NCBI GenBank assembly: GCA_038234045.1
Contig: JBBSUX010000227.1
Coordinates: 1 to 5,609 of the forward strand
Direction of reading: 5' to 3'
DNA length: 5,609 nt
From: JBBSUX01 sp038234045
GTDB taxonomy: Bacteria > Pseudomonadota > Gammaproteobacteria > Burkholderiales > Burkholderiaceae_C
A program made the translations under genes and the position numbers. The notes under the pieces are model-generated. The model saw nothing but the letters and a program-made list of their open reading frames with translations. It ran no database searches and was not told where the DNA came from. Shown piece by piece: positions 1 through 5,609 of this stretch (its first letter is position 1; the number at the start of each line of letters is the position of its first letter).

Positions 1-921
1 CACTACAAGGCCGACCGCGAAGGCGCCGACCGGCTGGAGAACTTGCGGGAGCTGACGAATGCTGCGGAAAGCTTCGTCACCATCGAAGGCTTCGGTCGTG
101 ATGCGGTGGCGCTGCCGGTGGACGAGCTGCAGCCCTTCAACACAGCCCAATCGCCCGCAAGTCAGGGCATCGACCTGTCCCAACCTCTGGTGGATACCCC
201 GCTGCCGGATGCGCCGCCAAGCGCCTTCATCGACGGAACCGGCGAAACGCTGTCACCGCTCGGCGCCTTCCTCACCCATGCCGCGCTGGAGGCGGGCGAC
301 AAGCAGGCCCAGGCTGGCCAGGATGCCGTGCAGCTGATGACGGTGCATGCCAGCAAGGGGCTCGAATTTGATGCCGTCTTCATCACCGGCATGGAAGAAG
401 GCTTGTTCCCGCACGAGAACTCGATGACCGAGCGCGACAGCCTTGAGGAAGAGCGGCGCCTGATGTACGTGGCCATCACCCGCGCCCGCAAGCGCCTGTA
501 TCTGAGCCATTCGCAAACGCGCATGCTGCACGGTCAGACGCGCTATCACGTCAAAAGCCGCTTCTATGAAGAGCTGCCCGAATCGGCGCTGAAATGGCTC
601 ACGCCCAAGAATGGCGGCTTTGGCGCATTCGCTCCTGATTCAGGAGCTGGTAGTGCTGGATGGAAAAGCGCTAGAGGCCAATTTGGTTCTCAATCCTGGA
701 GCGGTGGCGCCAATGCCAGCGCGCCGCTCCCGCCGCAACGGGCCGAGCCTTCGCATGGCATCCGCGTAGGGATGCAGGTGTTCCACACCAAGTTTGGTGA
801 AGGTGCCGTGCTGGCGATCGAAGGCAGTGGTGCCGATGCACGAGCCCAGGTCAATTTCCCTCGCCACGGCGTGAAGTGGCTCGCGCTGAGCGTGGCGAAG
901 CTGACCGTGGTCGAGGGGTGA
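1..921 (+). CDS. uvrD: DNA helicase UvrD (helicase II), C-terminal part, 5' end outside window
   Basis: This is the C-terminal part of a superfamily 1A 3'-5' DNA helicase. UvrD unwinds DNA in nucleotide excision repair and methyl-directed mismatch repair. The frame is open from base 1 and begins with HYKADREGADRLENLRELTN, which matches the UvrD stretch just before the late 2B region, so the true start lies upstream; the TTG at 43 is not a start. In visible numbering (306 residues), motif V is QLMTVHASKGLEF at 111-123, followed by the GMEEGLFPHENS segment. Motif VI is EEERRLMYVAITRARKRL at about 149-166, with the arginine finger region. A Gly/Ser/Ala-rich linker (about 203-250) leads to a small Tudor-like C-terminal domain (about 253-306, GMQVFHTKFGEGAV), which in UvrD/PcrA proteins contacts partners such as RNA polymerase. 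The gene ends in TGA and converges on the histidine kinase. Rep or PcrA are alternatives, but the C-terminal domain favours UvrD. Part of the linker is encoded by a repeat element (631-690). Confidence 0.93.
   Translation, partial: HYKADREGADRLENLRELTNAAESFVTIEGFGRDAVALPVDELQPFNTAQSPASQGIDLSQPLVDTPLPDAPPSAFIDGTGETLSPLGAFLTHAALEAGDKQAQAGQDAVQLMTVHASKGLEFDAVFITGMEEGLFPHENSMTERDSLEEERRLMYVAITRARKRLYLSHSQTRMLHGQTRYHVKSRFYEELPESALKWLTPKNGGFGAFAPDSGAGSAGWKSARGQFGSQSWSGGANASAPLPPQRAEPSHGIRVGMQVFHTKFGEGAVLAIEGSGADARAQVNFPRHGVKWLALSVAKLTVVEG
631..690 (+). repeat. Double-hairpin dispersed repeat embedded in frame in uvrD
   Basis: Two adjacent inverted repeats are visible. The first is GCTCCTG (631-637), loop ATT, CAGGAGC (641-647), a perfect 7-bp stem. 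The second is TAGTGCT (651-657), a 9-nt loop, AGCGCTA (667-673), a 7-bp stem with one G-U pair. The tail AGAGGCCAATTTGG follows. From memory, this order (CAGGAGCTGGTAG, an AGCGCT arm, then GAGGCCAATTT) matches a common interspersed, usually intergenic repeat of Comamonadaceae. Here it is read through in the uvrD frame without stops and encodes about 20 residues of the linker before the Tudor-like domain. Its right boundary is approximate. The hairpins are seen directly; membership in the repeat family is recall, not a search result. Confidence 0.6.
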
Positions 922-934
922 GGGCGCTCGCGGT

Positions 935-957
935 CCGTTGACCTTTGGCGCCAACGG
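935..957. terminator. Inverted repeat between convergent uvrD and kinase genes, possible terminator
   Basis: CCGTTG (935-940) pairs with CAACGG (952-957) around an 11-nt loop. An overlapping 10-bp palindrome TTGGCGCCAA (945-954) gives an alternative fold. It fills the 37-bp gap between the uvrD stop and the kinase stop (TAA, 961-959). On the plus strand only three T follow, and no T run follows on the minus strand, so it is a weak intrinsic terminator at best. Position between convergent genes is the main argument. Confidence 0.4.
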
Positions 958-958
958 T

Positions 959-3088
959 TTAGCTTGCTGCTTCCAGCAATCGCTTGACTCGGTCCGCAAA
1001 AGCGTTCAACTCAAACGGCTTCGTCATCACTTCCATGCCCGGCTCCAGATGCCCATGGCTCAGGACAGCGTTTTCGGCGTATCCGGTGATGAAGAGCGTC
1101 TTCAGATTGGGTCGGGTCGCTCGTGCAGCATCGGCAAGTTGTCTGCCGTTCATGCCGCCGGGTAGGCCGACATCGCTCACCAGGAGATCAACCCTCTTGT
1201 TGGATTGCAGTAGCCGCAACGCTTCGGCGCCGTCACCGGCGTCCAGCACGATATAGCCGAGCTCCGTCAGGATTTCACCCACCAACAGCCGGACGCTGCT
1301 TTCATCATCCACCAGAAGCACGACTTGCCCCCGCCCGTCTGCAGTGGCGTCATCCGGTAGCGGCCCAGACTCAACTTCGGTTTCAGGGCCGAGGTAACGC
1401 GGCAGGTAGAGGCAGACCATTGATCCAGCGCCCGGCGCACTGTGGATGCGTGCATGGCCGCCGGACTGCTTGGCGAAGCCGTAAATCATCGAAAGACCCA
1501 AACCGGTCCCCTGGCCGATCGGCTTGGTCGTAAAGAACGGGTCGAAGGCGCGCGCGGCGGTCTCGGGCGCCATGCCGACGCCGTTGTCGCAAACGCTCAC
1601 GTAGACATAGTCGCCGGGTTCGATGCCTGTTTCCTTGGCGTGGCGATTGTCGATGTGCCGGTTGGCGGTTTCAATCGTCAGCTTGCCGCCGTCGGGCATT
1701 GCGTCGCGCGCGTTGACGCACAGGTTGAGCACGGCGTTTTCCAACTGGCTGGCGTCCGCCTTCACCGTCCAGAGAGCGTTGCCTGTGACAACCTGCAGCT
1801 CAATTTGCGGGCCGATGGTTCGCTGGATCAGATCCTCCATCTCCCCGATCAAGCGGTTGATGGCGAGCACCTTCGGCTCGAGCGTTTGCCGGCGCGAAAA
1901 TGCGAGCAAGCGGTGGGTTAGCGCTGCCGCTCGCTTTGCGGCGCCCAGTCCTATGCCCACATACCGCTCGATATCTTCGTAGTGGCCACCGGCCGCGCGT
2001 CGCTTGATCAATTCCAGGCTATTCGTGATACCCGCGAGCAGGTTGTTGAAATCGTGCGCCAGGCCGCCGGTAAGCTGACCGACCGATTCCATCTTTTGTG
2101 CCTGGCGCAGGGCGTCTTGGGCTGACAGCAGCGCCGCCTGGTCGCGCAGGTGCTCTGAAACATCCGTGGCATTGTGGAAGGCTCCGATGATTCGGCCTTC
2201 TGCGTCATGCATGGGGTAATAAGAGACTTCCAACGACGGTTTGGCGAGTTCGGGAATTCCGAATTCGCCTGCAACGGTGAAGCTCTCGCCCGAAAGCGCG
2301 CGCGTCATGAATTCCCGGATCAAACGCCCCTGATCAGGTGGCAGCAGGTCAGGGAGCACTTCTCCCTTTTGCACATGGTGGCCAAACATCCGGAAAAATT
2401 CGCTGCTCTGTGCCTGATTGAAAGCGACGATTCGCCCTTCCAGATCGAATGCGCAGATGGCGGATCGGTGCGATTGGACGATGTTTTCGTGCAGCAAAAG
2501 CGCGCTGGTGCGTTCGGCGATACGGCACTCCAGACTCGCATTCAGGGCGCGAAGTTCTTCTTCCGCCTGCAGCTTTGCCCTTTCGGAAAGGACCTGCGCA
2601 GTAGTCTCCACACCCTGCTTGAGAAGGCCTAGTACCGTCCCGTCCTCGCCCCAGATTGGGGTAGCGGTGATGTCCCACCAGGTGGTTTCTTGCTTTCCGC
2701 GCCGGACCATCGCCAGTTCGACGCATTTGCGCTCAAAGCCTTTGCCGGTTTTCATAGCCTCCAGGAACGGAGCCTCCACCTGCTCCCAGGTGTCGCCCCA
2801 CACATCTGCAAACGCTCGGCCAAGTGCGGGGGGATGCCGATCGGCCAGCGAGACAAGATAAGCGTCGTTGTAGAGCATGAGCAGCTCGGGCCCCCACAGC
2901 ACCGCGCCGAGCATGGGGGAATTCAGGCAGGCACCCACCATCGATCGCAGCGATTGCGGCCAGGACTCTGGCTGGTCCAGCGGAGTCGCCGCCCAGTCAT
3001 GAGCGCGCATCAGCCTGCCCATTTCGCCTCCGCCAGACAAAAACGAAAGCTCACCATGCGTGCTGAGGGGTGCGTGACCTGCTGGCAT
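959..3088 (-). CDS. Soluble hybrid sensor histidine kinase (PAS-PAS-HisKA-HATPase-REC)
   Basis: This is a cytoplasmic hybrid two-component kinase that autophosphorylates a histidine and can pass the phosphate to its own receiver domain. From the ATG at 3088 it has 709 residues. A PAS-like sensor occupies about 15-163 (GGGEMGRLMRAHDWAATPL; WGPELLMLYNDAY). A coiled-coil linker spans about 165-199, and a second PAS domain about 201-313. HisKA (about 329-396) carries the phospho-acceptor H345 in GGLAHDFNNLL. HATPase_c (about 441-563) shows the N box NLCVNARDAMPDGG, G1 box DNGVGM, F box FDPFFTTK and G2 box GQGTGLGL. The receiver (about 588-707) has acidic residues D594/D595, phospho-acceptor D639 in LLVSDVGLP and K690. 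All catalytic motifs look intact. There is no transmembrane segment or signal peptide, so it should sense a cytoplasmic cue; the ligand cannot be told. The frame is open to a GTG at 3175 (738 aa), but that extension is basic, lacks family resemblance and overlaps a GC hairpin (3151-3172), so ATG 3088 is preferred. ATG 3022 follows a GGAGG-like site but would cut into the conserved GGGEMG motif. No HPt protein or separate regulator is in view. Confidence 0.9.
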   Translation of the reverse strand: MPAGHAPLSTHGELSFLSGGGEMGRLMRAHDWAATPLDQPESWPQSLRSMVGACLNSPMLGAVLWGPELLMLYNDAYLVSLADRHPPALGRAFADVWGDTWEQVEAPFLEAMKTGKGFERKCVELAMVRRGKQETTWWDITATPIWGEDGTVLGLLKQGVETTAQVLSERAKLQAEEELRALNASLECRIAERTSALLLHENIVQSHRSAICAFDLEGRIVAFNQAQSSEFFRMFGHHVQKGEVLPDLLPPDQGRLIREFMTRALSGESFTVAGEFGIPELAKPSLEVSYYPMHDAEGRIIGAFHNATDVSEHLRDQAALLSAQDALRQAQKMESVGQLTGGLAHDFNNLLAGITNSLELIKRRAAGGHYEDIERYVGIGLGAAKRAAALTHRLLAFSRRQTLEPKVLAINRLIGEMEDLIQRTIGPQIELQVVTGNALWTVKADASQLENAVLNLCVNARDAMPDGGKLTIETANRHIDNRHAKETGIEPGDYVYVSVCDNGVGMAPETAARAFDPFFTTKPIGQGTGLGLSMIYGFAKQSGGHARIHSAPGAGSMVCLYLPRYLGPETEVESGPLPDDATADGRGQVVLLVDDESSVRLLVGEILTELGYIVLDAGDGAEALRLLQSNKRVDLLVSDVGLPGGMNGRQLADAARATRPNLKTLFITGYAENAVLSHGHLEPGMEVMTKPFELNAFADRVKRLLEAAS

Positions 3089-3251
3089 AAGCGCATGACC
3101 CGTTTTTGTGGTGGGTTCGAAACTTTTCCTTAGCCGAGTGCTTCGCGTCGCCCGGCGGCAGGTCTTGCCGGGCACTGGGAATCCAGGGCCACGCAGCAGA
3201 AAACGCCTTTTTACTCCTATTAGAGAAAGCTTATTGCTCTTATTTATGAAC

Positions 3252-3286
3252 GGCTTTAGATATTTTTATGCTGAATATATAGAGCC
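3252..3286. repeat. AT-rich imperfect inverted repeat (14-bp arms, 7-nt loop)
   Basis: The arm at 3252-3265 (GGCTTTAGATATTT) pairs with 3273-3286 (GAATATATAGAGCC read 5'->3'). The pairing has one mismatch and two G-U pairs, leaving the loop TTATGCT. It lies about 77 bases downstream of the membrane protein stop and about 165 bases upstream of the preferred kinase ATG. No T run follows on either strand, so it is not a typical intrinsic terminator. It may be a protein-binding dyad, or an RNA hairpin at the end of the membrane-protein transcript or in the kinase leader. Confidence 0.45.
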
Positions 3287-3307
3287 CGACCGGCCAACAC
3301 TCTTCTG

Positions 3308-3329
3308 CTCTCTCTCTCTCTCTCTCTCT
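3308..3329. repeat. (CT)11 dinucleotide microsatellite
   Basis: An uninterrupted run of eleven CT units (AG on the minus strand) sits in the intergenic region, 34 bases beyond the membrane-protein stop and about 220 bases upstream of the preferred kinase start. Pure dinucleotide tracts this long are uncommon in bacterial chromosomes and are prone to slipped-strand changes. It lies outside any supported gene, so length changes could affect promoter spacing or mRNA structure but not a reading frame. Confidence 0.9.
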
Positions 3330-3362
3330 GTTCGGTATGCGCCAGAACACTCTTTTCCCGCA

Positions 3363-4247
3363 TCAGTCCCGCAAATGAATCTCGCGCTCCGCCGCCGGGG
3401 GTTCCTCGCCCATGCCCAGCAAAGATCCCTCGGCCATCATCTCTTCCGGATTCACAAAGCAATCGACAAACGTGAAATAAAGCGAGCTGAAGAAGGTGGT
3501 TGCCAGCACCAGCGCAGAGCCGGTCATGAGGCCAGTCGCCAGCGCTGAGACGATGGGCGAGCCATCGCCGTCACCGCCGCCGGTGACCACGACTAACAGG
3601 GTGGTCACCAGCCCCACCACGATGCCCGCGACTATGAAGATCGCTGCCCATGCCAGGGCATAGACGAAAAAGGCTCCAAAGTTGCGTAGGCACGCCACAG
3701 CGCTGAAGAAAAGGCTCTTCGCGGGCGATACGCGGTACCAGTAGACGAGCGCTGGCGCATGCCAGAAAAGCATCGACAGCGGAACGTAAAGGGCCAGCAC
3801 CAGCCACATCGCGGCTTGTACGCCAGGCTGCATGAGGATTTCGCGGTCGAGCTTGCCGTCGAACAGGTAGGCCTGCGCGAAGACACCGCCATCAAACAAT
3901 GTCGAGATCCCCAGCGCCAGCAAAAATCCGACCGCATACAGCGCGCCGAGCTTGAGCATGGCGCCGCGCTGCTCAGCCCCGGCCCTGAAAGCCGAGAACA
4001 GCACCGCGGGACGGGCGAATCGGCCGCTGGCGGCTTCGCGGCTGGCGGCCATCATGCCGAGCGTGGCTGCGGGCAAAAAGATCAGCGCGAGCGCGAAGCC
4101 GACCAGCGGCACCATTGAGGCCACGGTCAGCAGCGCGACGAACATGAAGAACAAACCGGTCAGTGCCACGGGCTGGCGCATGAAGGTGCGCAGACCCAGG
4201 CGCGCCCAGCGCAGGCCGGTTTTGGCGGGGACGATGTTCAGGTGCAT
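3363..4247 (-). CDS. BPSS1780-family polytopic inner-membrane protein, function unknown
   Basis: This 294-residue integral membrane protein resembles the BPSS1780 family of Burkholderiales, whose members commonly begin with a short hydrophilic start of the kind seen here (MHLNIVPAKTGLRWARLGLR, then TFMRQP). Its biochemical role is not known. Hydrophobic segments lie at about 27-47, 48-67, 98-118, 145-170, 188-220 and 234-258, giving about six membrane spans. A GGGDGDGS loop (223-230) and a charged, Glu-rich C-terminal tail (about 266-294, NPEEMMAEGSLLGMGEEPP) stand out. There is no cleavable signal peptide or recognisable catalytic motif. The ATG at 4247 fits the family start, although no good Shine-Dalgarno sequence is visible. 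It lies 176 bp downstream of thrB on the same strand; from memory, thrB, this family and uvrD are frequent neighbours in Burkholderiales. This may reflect conserved gene order rather than a role in threonine synthesis. Family assignment is by recall of sequence pattern; membrane topology is read from the sequence. Confidence 0.8.
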   Translation of the reverse strand: MHLNIVPAKTGLRWARLGLRTFMRQPVALTGLFFMFVALLTVASMVPLVGFALALIFLPAATLGMMAASREAASGRFARPAVLFSAFRAGAEQRGAMLKLGALYAVGFLLALGISTLFDGGVFAQAYLFDGKLDREILMQPGVQAAMWLVLALYVPLSMLFWHAPALVYWYRVSPAKSLFFSAVACLRNFGAFFVYALAWAAIFIVAGIVVGLVTTLLVVVTGGGDGDGSPIVSALATGLMTGSALVLATTFFSSLYFTFVDCFVNPEEMMAEGSLLGMGEEPPAAEREIHLRD

Positions 4248-4337
4248 GGCAAGGACTTGGAGAGAAGGTGCAGCGGTGCGCTCACCGCTTGAGGATTGGC
4301 TGAGTCATCTGCGTTCGACGATGCGGTGCGCAGTCAA

Positions 4338-4364
4338 CTTGCCAGTGTCGTCGTTATCGGCAAG
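4338..4364. repeat. Small inverted repeat in the thrB-membrane protein gap
   Basis: CTTGCC (4338-4343) and GGCAAG (4359-4364) form a perfect 6-bp stem around a 15-nt loop. It lies about 60-85 bases past the thrB stop. On the minus strand no T run follows; instead TTGACT (4337-4332) abuts the stem and resembles a -35 box, but the hexamer 17 bases on (ACGCAG) is a poor -10. It may be a weak transcript-end hairpin or nothing. The rest of the 4248-4423 gap shows no gene. Confidence 0.25.
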
Positions 4365-4423
4365 CCCTCGCCCGCCTGTGCGAATAAGCGACAGCGTCTG
4401 GGCTGGAATTACGCGTTAAACCG

Positions 4424-5473
4424 TCAAGCCGGCACCCCGCCTGATGCGGTAGCGTGCGCGGACGAGGCACGCACCGGAGCCGAGCCTGGCACCCGGTGAC
4501 GCAGCACCCGCTCGAAATGCTGCGGATCGTGCGGCGTGAGCAATGCGGCTTCGCGCGGAAGATGAAAATCCCACAGGCGCGATATCCAGAAGCGCAGCGC
4601 GGCAGCCCGCAGCTGCGCAGGCAAAGAGCGACGCTCGGCGGCTTCAAGCGGCCGAACGCTGGAGTAGCCGGCCAGAAACGCATCGCTGCGCCCGGCATCG
4701 GTCGCGCCGGTGGGCCAGTCGATGCACCAGTCGTTCAGGCACACGGCGATGTCGAAGACGAACGCATCGATCCCGGCGAAGTAGAAGTCGAAAAAGCCGG
4801 TCAGCTGCTCGCCGTCGAACATCACGTTGTCGCGAAACAGGTCGGCATGAATCGGTCCGCGGGGCAGGGCGGCAGCATCAGGCTGGCTCGCGACATGGTT
4901 TTGGTAAGCGAGCTCGCCGCGCAGCAGGACGGCCTGGGCGGTATCCAGATGCGGCAGCACGCTCGGCACCACGTCGTTCCACCAGGCGAGGCCCCGCAAA
5001 TTGGGTTGCTGGCGCGGAAAATCCCGCCCCGCCAGATGCATGCGCGCCAGCATCGCACCTACTTCCCGGCAATGTACGGCCTCGGGTGCCAGCTGACTGT
5101 GGCCGGCAAGCCGGTTGACGACAGCTGCAGGCTTCTGGCACACCGTGTGCAGCACATTCCCGGTACGGTCGGGGGCTGGGTCTGGTACCGGAATGCCGCG
5201 TGCGGCCAGATGCTGCATCAGGTACAAGTAGAAGGGCAGCTGCTCGGCGGTAAGGCGCTCGAACAGGGTGAGCACGTATTCGCGCTGCTTGCCTCCCAAC
5301 TTTGCACCGTCATCGTCACTGCCATCGCCCTCGTCGTCGGCCCGCACAGTAACGAAATAATTGGTGTTTTCGATGCCGCCCTGAATGCCGCGCAGCGTCA
5401 CCAGCGTGCCCAGGCGCAGATGGCGTAGGAGGCTGCGGGCCTGGTCTTCAGAAACGGTGGTGAATACGGCCAT
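4424..5473 (-). CDS. thrB: Homoserine kinase ThrB (aminoglycoside phosphotransferase-like fold)
   Basis: Homoserine kinase transfers the ATP gamma-phosphate to L-homoserine, giving O-phospho-L-homoserine, the substrate of threonine synthase, in the cytosol. The 349-residue protein belongs to the protein-kinase-like ThrB type of Pseudomonas and Burkholderiales, not the GHMP-kinase type of E. coli. It opens with MAVFTTVSEDQARSLLRHLR, and the glycine-containing loop region GIQGGIENTNYFVTV (29-43) is typical. The strand YVLTLFERL (66-74) should carry the nucleotide-pocket region. The catalytic loop is IHADLFRDNVMF (208-219, with D211 and N216), and the metal-binding segment is GFFDFYFAG (226-234, D229). 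DIAVCLNDWC (241-250) follows. The length is slightly above the usual, roughly 315-330. Two features explain this: an acidic insertion (about 45-62, ADDEGDGSDDDG) and a low-complexity Ala/Ser/Val tail (about 329-349). ATG 5473 fits the family N-terminus; no strong ribosome-binding site is visible. The membrane protein gene lies downstream on the same strand. Confidence 0.93.
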   Translation of the reverse strand: MAVFTTVSEDQARSLLRHLRLGTLVTLRGIQGGIENTNYFVTVRADDEGDGSDDDGAKLGGKQREYVLTLFERLTAEQLPFYLYLMQHLAARGIPVPDPAPDRTGNVLHTVCQKPAAVVNRLAGHSQLAPEAVHCREVGAMLARMHLAGRDFPRQQPNLRGLAWWNDVVPSVLPHLDTAQAVLLRGELAYQNHVASQPDAAALPRGPIHADLFRDNVMFDGEQLTGFFDFYFAGIDAFVFDIAVCLNDWCIDWPTGATDAGRSDAFLAGYSSVRPLEAAERRSLPAQLRAAALRFWISRLWDFHLPREAALLTPHDPQHFERVLRHRVPGSAPVRASSAHATASGGVPA

Positions 5474-5609
5474 GGGATGGAGCAGGGCGGGGCGCGTCGG
5501 TTAGCGTGCGGGTGCTGAAACGTGTGGGGAAATGCGATGTGAAAGGTCCGGCGCGTGGGCAAGCGACTGTTGTCGCGGCTCCCTTCGGCGCGAGCGCCTA
5601 GCGCAGCTG
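5474..5609 (-). promoter_or_regulatory. thrB upstream region, no gene seen
   Basis: These 136 bases reach the right window edge and hold no supported coding sequence. They contain a perfect 5-bp stem, GCGAC (5563-5567) with GTCGC (5572-5576), around TGTT, and a GGCG/CGCC tetraloop hairpin (5587-5598). The thrB promoter probably lies here or just beyond, but no convincing -35/-10 pair or threonine-rich leader peptide can be seen. The hairpins could be the end of an upstream transcript. Confidence 0.3.

Larger units (their letters stand above)
3089..3362 (-). promoter_or_regulatory. Non-coding, AT-rich region upstream of the kinase, probably holding its promoter
   Basis: This stretch separates the membrane protein gene (stop at 3363) from the preferred kinase start. 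Bases about 3205-3285 are strikingly AT-rich against a GC-rich background, as expected for a promoter or for acquired DNA. On the minus strand there is an AGGAG (3218-3214) with no usable start codon at normal spacing. No -35/-10 pair with good spacing could be identified. A 6-bp GC stem, CCCGGC (3151-3156) with GCCGGG (3167-3172), lies between the two candidate kinase starts. The region also contains an imperfect dyad (3252-3286) and a (CT)11 tract (3308-3329), listed separately. A 9-bp direct repeat AACACTCTT (3296-3304 and 3346-3354) flanks the CT tract. Confidence 0.4.

Noticed and set aside
1442..1921. Plus-strand 159-codon frame antisense to the kinase catalytic core
   Set aside because: The minus-strand frame has all kinase boxes, so this is a shadow frame.
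2250..2275. Two neighbouring GAATTC sites inside the kinase gene
   Set aside because: They lie in the conserved reading frame of the second PAS domain and look like ordinary codon coincidence.
3173..3192. Possible 20-codon leader peptide starting at GTG 3192 (minus), downstream of AGGAG
   Set aside because: The AGGAG is about 21 nt away, too far to drive the GTG, and the peptide has no telling composition.
3256..3462. Minus-strand 68-codon frame over the AG repeat (RERERE run)
   Set aside because: It overlaps the end of the membrane protein gene in another frame, is low-complexity because of the microsatellite, and has no start signal.
3108..3548. Plus-strand open frame of 146 codons crossing the whole kinase-membrane protein gap
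   Set aside because: It starts at a GTG without a ribosome-binding site, contains an SLSLSLS run that merely reads the CT repeat, and ends deep inside the antisense of the membrane protein gene.
4309..4337. TTGACT (-35-like) on the minus strand upstream of the membrane protein gene
   Set aside because: The hexamer at 17-bp spacing (ACGCAG) does not resemble a -10 box, so a sigma70 promoter is not supported.
4454..5428. Long plus-strand open frame (324 codons) antisense to thrB
   Set aside because: It mirrors a well-supported thrB gene, its translation shows no recognisable family, and long antisense frames are expected in GC-rich coding DNA.
5474..5609. Threonine/isoleucine attenuator upstream of thrB
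   Set aside because: No leader peptide rich in Thr/Ile codons and no terminator with a T run is present in these 136 bases.

Overview
The window is a high-GC, densely coded chromosomal segment. It most resembles a betaproteobacterium of the order Burkholderiales, probably the family Comamonadaceae. Three things point there: a homoserine kinase of the aminoglycoside-phosphotransferase-like type next to a BPSS1780-family membrane protein, a betaproteobacterial-type UvrD, and a short double-hairpin repeat inside uvrD that resembles, from memory, a dispersed intergenic repeat of Comamonadaceae genomes. No database search was possible, so the taxon is an inference.

Layout from left to right. Positions 1-921 (+) hold the C-terminal third of the DNA helicase UvrD, cut by the left window edge. 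A 37-bp convergent gap follows, with an inverted repeat that may act as a terminator. Positions 959-3088 (-, possibly from 3175) encode a soluble hybrid sensor histidine kinase with two PAS-like domains, HisKA, HATPase and a C-terminal receiver. Upstream of the kinase lies a non-coding stretch with an AT-rich core, a 14-bp imperfect dyad and a (CT)11 microsatellite. Positions 3363-4247 (-) encode a polytopic inner-membrane protein of the BPSS1780 family. A 176-bp gap with a small inverted repeat separates it from thrB at 4424-5473 (-), a complete homoserine kinase of threonine biosynthesis. The last 136 bases are thrB upstream DNA with no complete gene.

The three minus-strand genes (thrB, membrane protein, kinase) face uvrD. 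The gaps of 176 bp and about 190-270 bp are long for a tight operon, so each gene may have its own promoter. thrB and uvrD are housekeeping genes. The kinase looks like the accessory member: it has no response-regulator partner in view and is preceded by unusually AT-rich DNA.

I found no CRISPR array, tRNA, rRNA, transposase or phage gene, and no clear new multi-gene system. The most interesting points are the repeat element translated in frame inside UvrD, the (CT)11 tract and AT-rich dyad upstream of the kinase, and an acidic low-complexity insertion in ThrB.
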